Assembly: GCA_039636785.1 (NCBI GenBank)
Contig: CP144169.1
Coordinates: 310,001-374,000, forward strand
Reading direction: 5' to 3'
Source of the DNA: Micrococcaceae bacterium Sec5.7
GTDB lineage: Bacteria; Actinomycetota; Actinomycetes; Actinomycetales; Micrococcaceae
Length of the DNA stretch: 64,000 bases
Below are positions 33,661-42,135 of this stretch, piece by piece. Numbering within the stretch: position 1 is the first letter of the stretch; every line of letters begins with the position of its first letter. The notes under the pieces are model-generated. The model was not told the DNA's origin, ran no database searches, and worked only from the letters and a program-made list of their open reading frames with translations. A program made the translations under genes and the position numbers.

Positions 33661-35376
33661 TCAGTCGAGGCTGATGGGCCCCAGCTCATCCAGCAGGTCA
33701 CCCGGCCCTGGATTCGCGGACGCCGTACGGCCGCCGAGGTGGTTGACTACACCCCACACCGCGTTCAGCCCCGTGGTGACGGCACCCTCTGCCCAGCCGG
33801 CGGTGAAGGAAACGTCGTCGCCCGCCAGGAAGATGCCCCGCTGGCCCTCCGGCAGCTTGTCCTGCTTGAAGTGCGTGAAGAGCCGCTGCTGATACCTGTA
33901 GTGCCCGGGCAGATTGGCTTTGAACGCCCCCATGAAGTTGGGGTCCGCTTCCCACGAGACCGTGATGGGCTGGCCAATGATGTGGCTGGCGATATCAACG
34001 CCGGGGTAGATCTGCCTGAGCGAATGCAGCATCAGCTCCACGCGTTCATCCGCATCCAGCGCCAGCCATTTGAGGGCATCGTCATTCCACGTGTAGGACA
34101 ACAGGATGACGGCAGGCTTGTCCGGCCCGTCATCGAGCAGATAGGTTGCCCGGTTCAGGCGGTCCGTGAGGGTCATGGACATGACCTCGCGCCCGGTTGC
34201 CGGGTCGATGTCCTTCCAGAACGGCCGGTCGACCATGACAAACGTCTTGGACGACTGCATGTAGTGGGAGCGCTCGATCGCCGTCCACAGCTCGGAAGGG
34301 AACAACGCCTCTTCCGTATGGATTCGGGTGGACAGCAGCCACGACTGGCACGTGGTCACCACGGCCGGGTATGCAGCCTCGCGGCCCCAGCGTTCGCGGA
34401 CCAGCAGATCGCCGTTCCCTTCACGGCTGATGCGGTCCACCGCTCCCCGCGGGGAACCGGAATGCAGCGAGGCAAGTGAGGTTCCCGCCGGCCAGTGTGC
34501 CATGCCCGACGGCGCGTGCCGCCAGAGTGCCTCAGGGAGCCGCTGCGCCCCGCCGGTAATCAGCCGGTGCTGGTCGTCCGCGTCCGTGTAGACCACGCGC
34601 AGGATTTCCAGGATGGAATTGGGGAAGTCCGTGTCCCAGCCGCCGGTTCCGAACCCCACCTGGCCGAAGGCCTCCCGGTGGGCAAACCCGGCTTCCTTGA
34701 ACGCTTTGCTGGACCCAATGAAGCCGTAAAACGACTGCTCGTCCAGAAGCGGCAGCAGTTCATTCCAGAGTTCCTTGATCCTGCCGGTATCCCGGACCCG
34801 GATTGCTTCCTGCATCTGGCTGAAGCTGGCGCCGTCGTTGACGGCCGCCTTCCAGGCCTCGGCGACTTCGCGGTAGAACTCCGGAAGCTCGGCGGAGGTG
34901 GTGGCATAATGCTTCTCGCCCGCCAACTCGATGACCGTACTGGATGTGGATGGCGCCAACGGGTTGGGGAATTCCTGCGTCTGGATGCCCAGCAGGTCTA
35001 CATAGTGGTAAAACGCCTTGCCGGAAACCGGGAACCGCATCCCGCCAAGATCGGCAATGACATCCGGCGCGGACGGGAAACTGGCCGTCCGCAGGCGCCC
35101 GCCGATCTGATCGGCCTCGTAGACCACGGGGCGGAGACCCATCTTCATGAGCTCGTAAGCGGTGACGAGCCCGGAGAGCCCGGCACCGACCACAGCCACT
35201 TCGGTGCCGTACAGCTCCGGCGGAACCGATCCCAGGCCGGCAGGATGCGCGAGGTAGTGGTCATAGCTGAACGGGAAATCCGGGTTAAGCATGGTGATAG
35301 GCGCCGCTGCATCGGCTGGTGCGGTTGCCGCCGTGCTGGCGTGATCCCCGGCTGGCAATTCGGTGGCGATGGTCAT
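33661..35376 (-). CDS. davB: Flavin monooxygenase resembling L-lysine 2-monooxygenase (DavB)
   Basis: 571 residues, close to the about 560 of Pseudomonas DavB. An N-terminal FAD site VAVVGAGLSGLVTAYELMKMGLRPVVYEA is preceded by NPDFPFSYDHYLAHPAGLGSVP. Further segments I recall as near-identical in lysine 2-monooxygenase are LGGMRFPVSGKAFYHYVDLLG, FGQVGFGTGGWDTDFPNS, MQSSKTFVMVDRPFWKDIDP and GIFLAGDDVSFTAGWAEGAV. DavB oxidatively decarboxylates L-lysine to 5-aminovaleramide. The alternative is a related amino-acid monooxygenase (for example tryptophan 2-monooxygenase). A permease gene overlaps its start by four bases, and a nitrilase-family amidase for the amide product lies nearby. Confidence 0.82.
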   Translation of the reverse strand: MTIATELPAGDHASTAATAPADAAAPITMLNPDFPFSYDHYLAHPAGLGSVPPELYGTEVAVVGAGLSGLVTAYELMKMGLRPVVYEADQIGGRLRTASFPSAPDVIADLGGMRFPVSGKAFYHYVDLLGIQTQEFPNPLAPSTSSTVIELAGEKHYATTSAELPEFYREVAEAWKAAVNDGASFSQMQEAIRVRDTGRIKELWNELLPLLDEQSFYGFIGSSKAFKEAGFAHREAFGQVGFGTGGWDTDFPNSILEILRVVYTDADDQHRLITGGAQRLPEALWRHAPSGMAHWPAGTSLASLHSGSPRGAVDRISREGNGDLLVRERWGREAAYPAVVTTCQSWLLSTRIHTEEALFPSELWTAIERSHYMQSSKTFVMVDRPFWKDIDPATGREVMSMTLTDRLNRATYLLDDGPDKPAVILLSYTWNDDALKWLALDADERVELMLHSLRQIYPGVDIASHIIGQPITVSWEADPNFMGAFKANLPGHYRYQQRLFTHFKQDKLPEGQRGIFLAGDDVSFTAGWAEGAVTTGLNAVWGVVNHLGGRTASANPGPGDLLDELGPISLD

Positions 35377-36899
35377 GGAAGCTCTGCCTTCACGGGTTCC
35401 GGGCCGGCGGCCCTGGTGGATAATTCACGATAGTCCTCCTCGCTCAGGGCGGCCACCCGCGAGTTGCGGCGTCCATAGCCGAAGTAGGCGGCAAGGCCCA
35501 CCAGCATCCAGACTGCAAAAACCAGCCAAGTGTCCACGCCGAGGTTGGCCATCAGATAGGCGCACATCAGGGTGCCGAGGACGGGTGTCAGCGGATACAG
35601 CGGGACGCGGAAGCTGCGCTTCATGTCGGGCCTGCTGCGCCGCAGGTAGATGACGGCCACATTCACCAGTGCGAAGGCGAACAGTGTGCCGATGCTGGTG
35701 GCATCGGCCAGCGCCCCCAGCGGGACAAGTCCCGCGGTGAGTGCGACGGCGGTGCCCACTATGAGCGTTCCGGCAACCGGTGTTCCGGTCCTGCGGGAGA
35801 CGCGGCCGAAGATCTTCGGGATCAGGCCGTCCCGGGACATGGACATCAGAATGCGGGTCTGGCCGTAAAGCACGGTCAGGACGATGCTGGCAATGGCGAG
35901 GACTGCCCCGACAGAAAACACCAGGGCGATCCAGGGCTGGTGCGTGGTCTCATTCAGAATCTGGACCAGTGCAGCCTCGGTGCCGTCAAACCATCCCCAC
36001 GGGCGGGCTCCGATCGCGGCAACCGCCACCAGAACGTAGATGGTGGTAACAATCAGCATGGAAAGCATGATGGCCCGGGGCAGGTCACGCTTGGGGTTGC
36101 GGGCTTCCTCGCCCGCAGTCGAGGCGGCGTCGAATCCGATAAAGGAGAAGAACACCCGGGATGCGGCAGCCGAGACGCCCGCTGCACCCATCGGCATCAG
36201 CGGTTCGAAATTGCCCGAGTTGAATACGGTGAAGGCGACAGCGCAGAAGAAGAGCAGGATGCCCACCTTGATGATGACGATCGCAGTATTGATCCAGGCG
36301 CTCTCCCGGGCACCCCGGACGAGCAGCATCATGGCCAGGACCACGATGACCATGGCCGGCACATTCGCAACCCCGCCGCCACCCGGTGGCTGTGAGACGG
36401 CGTCAGGCAGAAACTGTCCGAACGCGGCCAGCGTCTCGTTGACGTATTGGCCCGCGCCAACAGCCACCGCGGCAACGGACACCGCGTATTCCAGCACCAG
36501 GCACCAGCCGCAGATCCAGGCCATGCCCTCGCCCATGGTGGCGTATGTGTAGGAGTAGCTGGAACCGGCGACGGGCACCAGGCCGGCCATCTCCGCGTAG
36601 GACACTGCGGAGAACAGGGCGGCCAGGCCGGCGATGACAAAGGAGATCCAGATGGCCGGGCCTGCCAGCGGCACGGACTCGCCGAGAATCACCAGGATGC
36701 CGGTGCCCAGTGTGGCTCCGACGCTGATCATGGTCAGCTGAAGAACACCAAAACTCCGGACGAGCCGAGGCCCGCCATTGCCGTTTTCGGCCTCGCTGAC
36801 CATTTGGCCGATCGGCTTGCGGCGCAGCAGCTGGGATGCCAGGCCGGGCCTGGTCACGGCACCGGCGGGCCTTTGGCCGGTGAAGGTAGGCACAGTCAT
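35373..36899 (-). CDS. APC family cationic amino acid permease
   Basis: 508 residues with about 13 hydrophobic helices. LTMISVGATLGTGILVILGESVPLAGPAIWISFVIAG is the unwound helix 1 region with the GTGI motif, and FFSFIGFDAASTAGEEARNPKRDLPRAI is the helix 6/loop signature of the amino acid-polyamine-organocation family, CAT subgroup. The overlap with davB (ATGG/TGA region) and the same strand imply that it feeds the monooxygenase, so lysine uptake is the likely role; ornithine or arginine are alternatives. ATG of MTVPTFTGQ at 36899. Divergent from alr. Confidence 0.88.
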   Translation of the reverse strand: MTVPTFTGQRPAGAVTRPGLASQLLRRKPIGQMVSEAENGNGGPRLVRSFGVLQLTMISVGATLGTGILVILGESVPLAGPAIWISFVIAGLAALFSAVSYAEMAGLVPVAGSSYSYTYATMGEGMAWICGWCLVLEYAVSVAAVAVGAGQYVNETLAAFGQFLPDAVSQPPGGGGVANVPAMVIVVLAMMLLVRGARESAWINTAIVIIKVGILLFFCAVAFTVFNSGNFEPLMPMGAAGVSAAASRVFFSFIGFDAASTAGEEARNPKRDLPRAIMLSMLIVTTIYVLVAVAAIGARPWGWFDGTEAALVQILNETTHQPWIALVFSVGAVLAIASIVLTVLYGQTRILMSMSRDGLIPKIFGRVSRRTGTPVAGTLIVGTAVALTAGLVPLGALADATSIGTLFAFALVNVAVIYLRRSRPDMKRSFRVPLYPLTPVLGTLMCAYLMANLGVDTWLVFAVWMLVGLAAYFGYGRRNSRVAALSEEDYRELSTRAAGPEPVKAELP

Positions 36900-36985
36900 C
36901 GTCGACGTCCATTCATGAGTAGTTTTCGGTTTCCCCAGACCAGCTTAGGCCTGTGATGTGGCTCTCAACCTTGTGCAAAGTGTCC

Positions 36986-36999
36986 TATGATGTTCAATC
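36986..36999 (+). promoter_or_regulatory. -10 element of a probably leaderless alr transcript
   Basis: TATGAT at 36986-36991 is a near-consensus -10 hexamer and lies only eight bases before the ATG at 37000. Transcription would then start at or next to the start codon. No Shine-Dalgarno is visible; the -35 region is weak. Confidence 0.5.
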
Positions 37000-38214
37000 A
37001 TGAGACGTAATGCACAACTGACAAGCGGGCCCCAGTGCACACTTTCCGGGCAGGTCAACGTAGATCTGTCTGCAATTTCAGACAATGTCAAAGCGCTCCG
37101 GAAGCGCTCCGCCGCTCCGCACTTCATGGCGGTGGTCAAAGGCAACGCCTACGGCCATGGACTACTGGACGTAGCCCGGACCGCACTGGATTCCGGGGCA
37201 GACTGGCTCGGCACCGCGCAGCTTTCCGAGGCCATCGCACTGCGCAGCGCCGGCATAGAATCGCCGGTGCTTTCCTGGCTGTATCTGGCATCCCAGACAA
37301 GCGATGTGATCCGGGAAGCGTTGGAATTCGACATCGACGTGTCCCTCGGCAGCCTGGATCAGCTTGAGGTCCTCGCGGGGATTTCAAAGGACCTTAGCCA
37401 CCCCGCGTACGTGCATCTGGAGCTGGACAGCGGGCTGAGCAGAGGCGGTGCGCGCGCCGAAGACTGGCCGGAACTGGTGGCCCGGGCAAGGCAGGCCGAG
37501 CTGGCCGGCACGGTGGTGGTCAGGGGCGTTTGGACCCATCTGGCCTGGGCAGACGTTCCTGCCCACCCCGGAAATGCGGCCGCTGTAGCTGCCTTTGAGC
37601 TGGCCGTCGCTGAAGCCCGGGAGGCCGGGCTGAACCCGGAACTGCGGCACGTTTCCAGTTCAGCCAACATTCTGGAGCGCCCCGAATTCCATTTCGACAT
37701 GGTGCGGGCAGGGCTGGCCATTTATGGGCTTGCACCGGCCGATCACCTCGAACCGGCTGATTTTGGCCTGCGCCCTGCTCTTTCCTTCACTGCACCGCTG
37801 GTGATGATCAAGAAGGTCCCCGCCGGCACCGGCGTCAGCTACGAACACCAGGCCATCACCTATGAGCCCCGATTCCTGGGACTCATACCGCTGGGCTACG
37901 CAGACGGCATCCCCAAGGGAATCAGCGGCAGAAGCGTAGTCCAGATAGGCGGCCGCAAGGTTCCTGTGATCGGGAAGGTCTGCATGGACCAGTTCATGGT
38001 GGATCTCGGCCCGGACCTCATGGACGTAACCGTTAGTGACACGGCTGTGCTATTTGGCGACCCCGGCTTCGGGGCGGCGACCGCGGATAAGTGGGGCTCC
38101 GCAATCGGCAGCCACGGCGATGAAATCATCAACCGGATTGCGCCCCGGCTGCCGCGGGCCTACGAATGCCCGGATTACCAGGGCCCGGAAACCGGAGATT
38201 CCGATGTCGCCTGA
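37000..38214 (+). CDS. alr: Alanine racemase family enzyme (alanine or basic amino acid racemase)
   Basis: 404 residues, fold-type III PLP racemase. The PLP-binding lysine is Lys47 in FMAVVKGNAYGHG, and the second catalytic residue is the Tyr in GVSYEHQAITYEPRFLGLIPLGYADGIPK. VCMDQFMVDLGPDLMD is also conserved. Full length. The location between the DavB-permease pair and the PucR regulator, and not beside cell-wall genes, suggests it may racemise lysine (D-lysine to L-lysine) for the pathway. Family membership alone would only give alanine racemase. It overlaps the regulator gene by 11 bases. Confidence 0.9.
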   Translation: MRRNAQLTSGPQCTLSGQVNVDLSAISDNVKALRKRSAAPHFMAVVKGNAYGHGLLDVARTALDSGADWLGTAQLSEAIALRSAGIESPVLSWLYLASQTSDVIREALEFDIDVSLGSLDQLEVLAGISKDLSHPAYVHLELDSGLSRGGARAEDWPELVARARQAELAGTVVVRGVWTHLAWADVPAHPGNAAAVAAFELAVAEAREAGLNPELRHVSSSANILERPEFHFDMVRAGLAIYGLAPADHLEPADFGLRPALSFTAPLVMIKKVPAGTGVSYEHQAITYEPRFLGLIPLGYADGIPKGISGRSVVQIGGRKVPVIGKVCMDQFMVDLGPDLMDVTVSDTAVLFGDPGFGAATADKWGSAIGSHGDEIINRIAPRLPRAYECPDYQGPETGDSDVA

Positions 38215-39802
38215 GTCGGCAGCGGAAAGACTCAGCTTCGTCACGCTGGAGCAATTTCTGGCCCAGCTGCCGCCGGAGTTGAAAATACTGCACGACGGCG
38301 GAAGCGGCGGCGGGCTGCTGCGCTGGGTTGAGCCCAGCGAACTGGAGGATCCCACCCCCTATTTGCTGGACGGGGAATTCCTGCTCACCGCTGGTCTGCC
38401 GTTTGCCGGCGATGGCGGGACGGATGCCAAAGTGGATGCGTATGTGCAACGGTTGGTGGAGGCCAAGGTCGGGGCTCTCGGCTTTGGCCTCCAGCCGTAC
38501 TACGACGCCGTACCGGATGCCCTTCTCGAGGCCTGCCGTCGCCACAATCTGACGCTGGTGGAGATTCCCCCAGCTGTCCCCTTTGCCGCCATTGGACTCG
38601 AGTTTTCCCAGCTGTTGGAGTCCGGAAATGCCAGGGTCTTCCGGCAATTGGCCGAGACCAACCGCCAGCTGATGCGGGCGGTGTTGTCTCCGCGGCCTGA
38701 GCATGAACTGCTGGCCGCGCTTGTCCAGCAGGTTCCGGTCTGGGCCCTGCTGGTGGGGGCAGACGGAAGGGTGCGCGCCCGCGGCGGCAATCCCGGCGTC
38801 GAACAGTCCGCATTGCAACCGCTGCTTGGGCGGTTGCTTTCCGGCAGCGGTCCCCGCGTGGAAATGGACAGCTTCGAGTCGCCGGGATCCGCGCTGGTGT
38901 TCGGCCACCCGCTGCGCAGTACCAGGGATGCGAACCTCGGGGCCCTGGTCCTGGGAGCAGATGCGGCGCTTACCCCCGCGCAGAACAATGTAGTGTCCTC
39001 GGCGGTCGGCCTGCTGGAGCTACTTGTCAGGCAGCGGACCAGCGGTTCCCTGGCACCCAGCCAGCTGGCCGCCGCGCTGCTGCTCCACCCGGAGAGCCTT
39101 GCCTCCGGGGGAACCCGCCAGGTCAACGTCTTCCGGGACCTGCTGGCGCAGAGCCTGTCCTCAACCCGGTCCGCGCCGATGCGCGTTATCCAGGGAATCA
39201 ACCTTGATTCCCCGGACCGGTCCGTCGGGGAGGGTCCCGTCCGGGAACTGCTCCAATGGCGCAGGATTTTTGATACGAAACTGGTGGAAATCACCGATTA
39301 CGGCTTCACAGCCATTACACGGCTGAAGATCGACGATGCGCTGCTCGCCGACGTCGAAAGGCTGGGCTGGCGCCTGGTGATCGGAGACCCGACGGAGCCT
39401 GCCGGGCTGCCTGCGGCGTACCAACGGGCAACGTCATTGCGGGGACGTGTGCAGACCACCGGCACGAGCACCCGGGTTGGCGAAGTCACCTGGTCTGTCA
39501 CCGGGCTGTTGGGCCGTGAGGCAGGAACCATGCTGGCGGCCCGGATGCTGGAACCGGTCCTGACCCTCGAGCCGGAGCGCCGTGATCCGCTCTTGGCAGT
39601 TCTCCGCGCCTGGCTCGGCGAAAACGGCAGCTGGGATGGCTCGGCCAAAGTCACGGGGCTGCACCGGAACAGCGTCCGCCGCCAGATCGGCATTCTGGCG
39701 GAACTCCTGGGCACCGATCTGAACCAGGCACAGGTCCGTGCGGAACTGTGGATCGCCCTGCAATACACCGATGAACTGGTTCAGTCCTCCCAGGAACGGT
39801 AG
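38204..39802 (+). CDS. PucR family transcriptional regulator
   Basis: 532 residues. An N-terminal PucR/purine-catabolism-type domain (residues about 10-130, VTLEQFLAQLPPELKILHDG...YLLDGEFLLTAGLPF) is followed by a GGDEF-like CdaR middle region and a C-terminal HTH_30 (GSAKVTGLHRNSVRRQIGILAELLGTDLNQAQVRAELWIAL). Such proteins usually activate adjacent catabolic genes in response to the substrate. ATG at 38204 with GGAG upstream, inside the end of alr. Its last 22 bases overlap the convergent amidase gene. It is the natural candidate regulator of the lysine locus. Confidence 0.9.
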   Translation: MSPESAAERLSFVTLEQFLAQLPPELKILHDGGSGGGLLRWVEPSELEDPTPYLLDGEFLLTAGLPFAGDGGTDAKVDAYVQRLVEAKVGALGFGLQPYYDAVPDALLEACRRHNLTLVEIPPAVPFAAIGLEFSQLLESGNARVFRQLAETNRQLMRAVLSPRPEHELLAALVQQVPVWALLVGADGRVRARGGNPGVEQSALQPLLGRLLSGSGPRVEMDSFESPGSALVFGHPLRSTRDANLGALVLGADAALTPAQNNVVSSAVGLLELLVRQRTSGSLAPSQLAAALLLHPESLASGGTRQVNVFRDLLAQSLSSTRSAPMRVIQGINLDSPDRSVGEGPVRELLQWRRIFDTKLVEITDYGFTAITRLKIDDALLADVERLGWRLVIGDPTEPAGLPAAYQRATSLRGRVQTTGTSTRVGEVTWSVTGLLGREAGTMLAARMLEPVLTLEPERRDPLLAVLRAWLGENGSWDGSAKVTGLHRNSVRRQIGILAELLGTDLNQAQVRAELWIALQYTDELVQSSQER

Positions 39803-40578
39803 AGCTCCGGGCGGCGCTCGCGCAGATACGGCACGGCTGCCCTGGCCTCGCGGACGGAATCGGTGCTGATTTCGGCGAGCAGCATTTCTGCTGAGCCACC
39901 GGCGGCAGCCAGCAGCGTGCCGTCAGGGGAGGCAATGACGCTGCCGCCGAGGAATTCATAGGCACCTTCGCTGCCGCAGTGGTTCGCGTAAGCCACGTGC
40001 ACCTGGCTCTCCATCGCCCTGGCACGGATCAGCACCTGTGGCACGGAGCCGAACCCGCTGGACAGCGCGGTGGGTACCAGCAGGAGTTCGGCTCCGCGAT
40101 CGGCCGCGGCGCGGACCGCCTCAGGGAACTCGACGTCGTAGCAGATGAGCAAGGACGTCTTGAGTCCAGCGAAGTCCACAACCCGGGGAGCGGACTGCGC
40201 GGCTCCGAACGCCTCACGTTCTTCGCCGCCAAAGAGGTGCACTTTCGAATAGTTCAGGAGTTCGGCACCCTGGGAATCGAGCAGCGTCGCGGTGATCTGC
40301 CATTCGCCTTCATCCGTCACCGCGGGCAGGCTGTACACCATCCCCACGCCATGGCGGCGGGCAATGCCGGCAAGGGATGCCCGGATCGCCGGCAGCCGGG
40401 CAGGATCGAGCCCCTGCCGTACCTTCAACGGGGAGTAACCAACTGGAAACAGCTCCGGCGTCAGCAGGAGCCCGGCGCCGGCTTCGGCCGCACGCCTGGC
40501 ATGCCCGTCCATAGTGCGCACGTTGGCATCGACGTCCAGCACCACGGCATTAGCCTGCATGAGGGCAAGCAGCATCAT
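39781..40578 (-). CDS. davA: Nitrilase-superfamily amidase, likely 5-aminovaleramidase (DavA-like)
   Basis: About 265 residues, matching the about 264 of DavA. The catalytic triad is visible: Glu in LLLTPELFPVGY, Lys in LNYSKVHLFGGEE and Cys in LLICYDVEFPEAVRAAA. The carbon-nitrogen hydrolase fold converts amides to acids; DavA turns 5-aminovaleramide into 5-aminovalerate, the step after lysine 2-monooxygenase. The assignment depends on the neighbouring davB-like gene, since many amidases look alike. Start at ATG 40578 (or 40575) with GAGGTGG upstream. Confidence 0.75.
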   Translation of the reverse strand: MMLLALMQANAVVLDVDANVRTMDGHARRAAEAGAGLLLTPELFPVGYSPLKVRQGLDPARLPAIRASLAGIARRHGVGMVYSLPAVTDEGEWQITATLLDSQGAELLNYSKVHLFGGEEREAFGAAQSAPRVVDFAGLKTSLLICYDVEFPEAVRAAADRGAELLLVPTALSSGFGSVPQVLIRARAMESQVHVAYANHCGSEGAYEFLGGSVIASPDGTLLAAAGGSAEMLLAEISTDSVREARAAVPYLRERRPELYRSWED

Positions 40579-40763
40579 TACCACCTCAATACTCGGGGGC
40601 TTCCGTAATCCGCGCCCCTGGATTGTCTTTAATTCAAGCGTAGTCAGCGGACCCCCGGAAGAGGCAGGACGTTTGGACCCGCCGGAACATCATCCGGGGC
40701 GTATCAACCCGGAAGACGGGCAGCCTGCGCAATGCTGGAACGATTAAGCAGACACCGTGAATA

Positions 40764-40788
40764 TTGCGTTAACTTCTTGACTACAAGG
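40764..40788 (+). promoter_or_regulatory. 25-bp motif upstream of the ROK regulator, with TTGACT -35
   Basis: The sequence agrees at 21 of 25 positions with 42024-42048 in front of the sugar ABC transporter. It contains TTGACT (40777-40782), which can serve as -35, and CTTG...CAAG as an imperfect inverted repeat. It is probably the promoter/operator bound by the ROK protein. Confidence 0.6.
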
Positions 40789-40812
40789 GCGCCATGGTGC
40801 ACGCTTCATTGC

Positions 40813-42003
40813 ATGCCTGCAACATCACGCTCAACGAGGAGCAAGCCCAAAAACCCCGGTTCCCAATCCGCGCTGAGACACCTCAACCAGCAGCGGATTA
40901 TCGAGTGCCTCCTGGGCGGGCCCTCAACCCAGGCTGAACTGGCCCGTCAGACCGGCCTGTCAACCGCCACAGTATCCAACATCGTCAGGATCATGCAGGA
41001 TGCCGGCCTCGCCTCTACGGAGCCCATCACCAGCTCCGGACGCCGGGCACTTAACGTCCGTTTGAACAGCAACGGCGCCGTCGCCGTCGGCATCGACTTC
41101 GGACGCCGGCACCTCCGGGTGGTGCTGGCCTCGCTGAGTTATCACATCATTGCTGAAGAATCCGTCCTGCTGCCTCTGGGGCACCATGCGGAAGAGGGCA
41201 TCAGAGCCGCCGTTGTGCTGCTGGCCCGGCTGCTCGAGGAAAGCGGCGTGGAACGCAGCGCCGTGGTGGGTGCCGGCGTCGGTATTCCAGGCCCGATCGA
41301 CCGCAGAACCGGAACCGTGGCGCAGGGCGCCATCCTCCCCGAATGGGTGGGAATCAACATCCTCCAACACCTCGAGGAAACCCTGAATTTCCCCGTCTTT
41401 GTTGACAACGACGCCAATCTGGGGGCGCTGTCCGAAGTAACGTGGGGGCCGCACAGCGGCGTGAACAATCTGATGTTCCTCAAGATCGGCTCGGGCATCG
41501 GCGCCGGCCTGATCCTTAATGGCGCCCCCTACTACGGCAACGTGGGCATCACCGGCGAAATAGGCCACGCCACTATTCATGAACACGGTCTCATCTGCCG
41601 CTGTGGCAACCGGGGCTGCCTCGAGACCATCGCATCAACCACCACCATGATCGAGCTCCTCAGCCGCGGCGAGGCGAGACCGCTGACGCCCGGGGACATC
41701 GTGCGCAAGGCGTTGGCGCGGGATTCGGCCACGCTGCGCGTTGTGGACGATGCGGGCTTGGCAGTGGGACGCGCATTGGGCAACGTGGCCAACCTGATCA
41801 ACCCCGAGGTCATTGTGGTTGGAGGTCCGCTGGCAGGCCTTGGCGACCTGCTCCTGGACCCAGTCCGTCGGGGGCTGGTACGCCATGCCGTACCTGTCAT
41901 CGGCGAGACCACCACGCTGACAATGTCCTCGCTCGGAGACCGCGCCGAGGCTCTTGGCGCAGCCGCGTTGGTCTTCCAGCATGCCGGAATCCGGCGCTCC
42001 TGA
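40813..42003 (+). CDS. ROK family transcriptional regulator (NagC/XylR type)
   Basis: About 396 residues. The N-terminal helix-turn-helix is in IIECLLGGPSTQAELARQTGLSTATVSNIVRIMQ. The sugar-kinase-like ROK domain carries GVGIPGPIDRRTGTV, VDNDANLGALSEV and the zinc site CRCGNRGCLE. I chose the ATG at 40813 (MPATSRS) because the open frame from 40732 runs through the promoter motif. The protein presumably represses itself and the sugar importer until a sugar binds. The inducer is unknown; xylose, arabinose or galactose-type sugars are usual for such neighbours. Confidence 0.92.
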   Translation: MPATSRSTRSKPKNPGSQSALRHLNQQRIIECLLGGPSTQAELARQTGLSTATVSNIVRIMQDAGLASTEPITSSGRRALNVRLNSNGAVAVGIDFGRRHLRVVLASLSYHIIAEESVLLPLGHHAEEGIRAAVVLLARLLEESGVERSAVVGAGVGIPGPIDRRTGTVAQGAILPEWVGINILQHLEETLNFPVFVDNDANLGALSEVTWGPHSGVNNLMFLKIGSGIGAGLILNGAPYYGNVGITGEIGHATIHEHGLICRCGNRGCLETIASTTTMIELLSRGEARPLTPGDIVRKALARDSATLRVVDDAGLAVGRALGNVANLINPEVIVVGGPLAGLGDLLLDPVRRGLVRHAVPVIGETTTLTMSSLGDRAEALGAAALVFQHAGIRRS

Positions 42004-42023
42004 AATTATTTGTTACCGGCCCG

Positions 42024-42066
42024 TTGCGTTAAAGACTTGACGACAAGGCATGTGATCCAGTTTACT
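42024..42066 (+). promoter_or_regulatory. Promoter and shared 25-bp motif of the sugar ABC operon
   Basis: The motif at 42024-42048 repeats the one before the ROK gene. TTGACG (42037-42042), 18 bases, then TTTACT (42061-42066) form a plausible sigma-70-like promoter about 70 bases before the ATPase start. Confidence 0.65.
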
Positions 42067-42135
42067 TTTTCATCAGACGGCCCTGCGGTTTGCGGGGTCA
42101 GACAACGAAGTCATGCATTGGAGGCGTAAGGGCAC

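Noticed and set aside
36968..40640. CTTT-N3/4-CAAG motifs near 36970 and 40629 as a common PucR operator
   Set aside because: The half-sites are four bases with different spacing; this could easily be chance.
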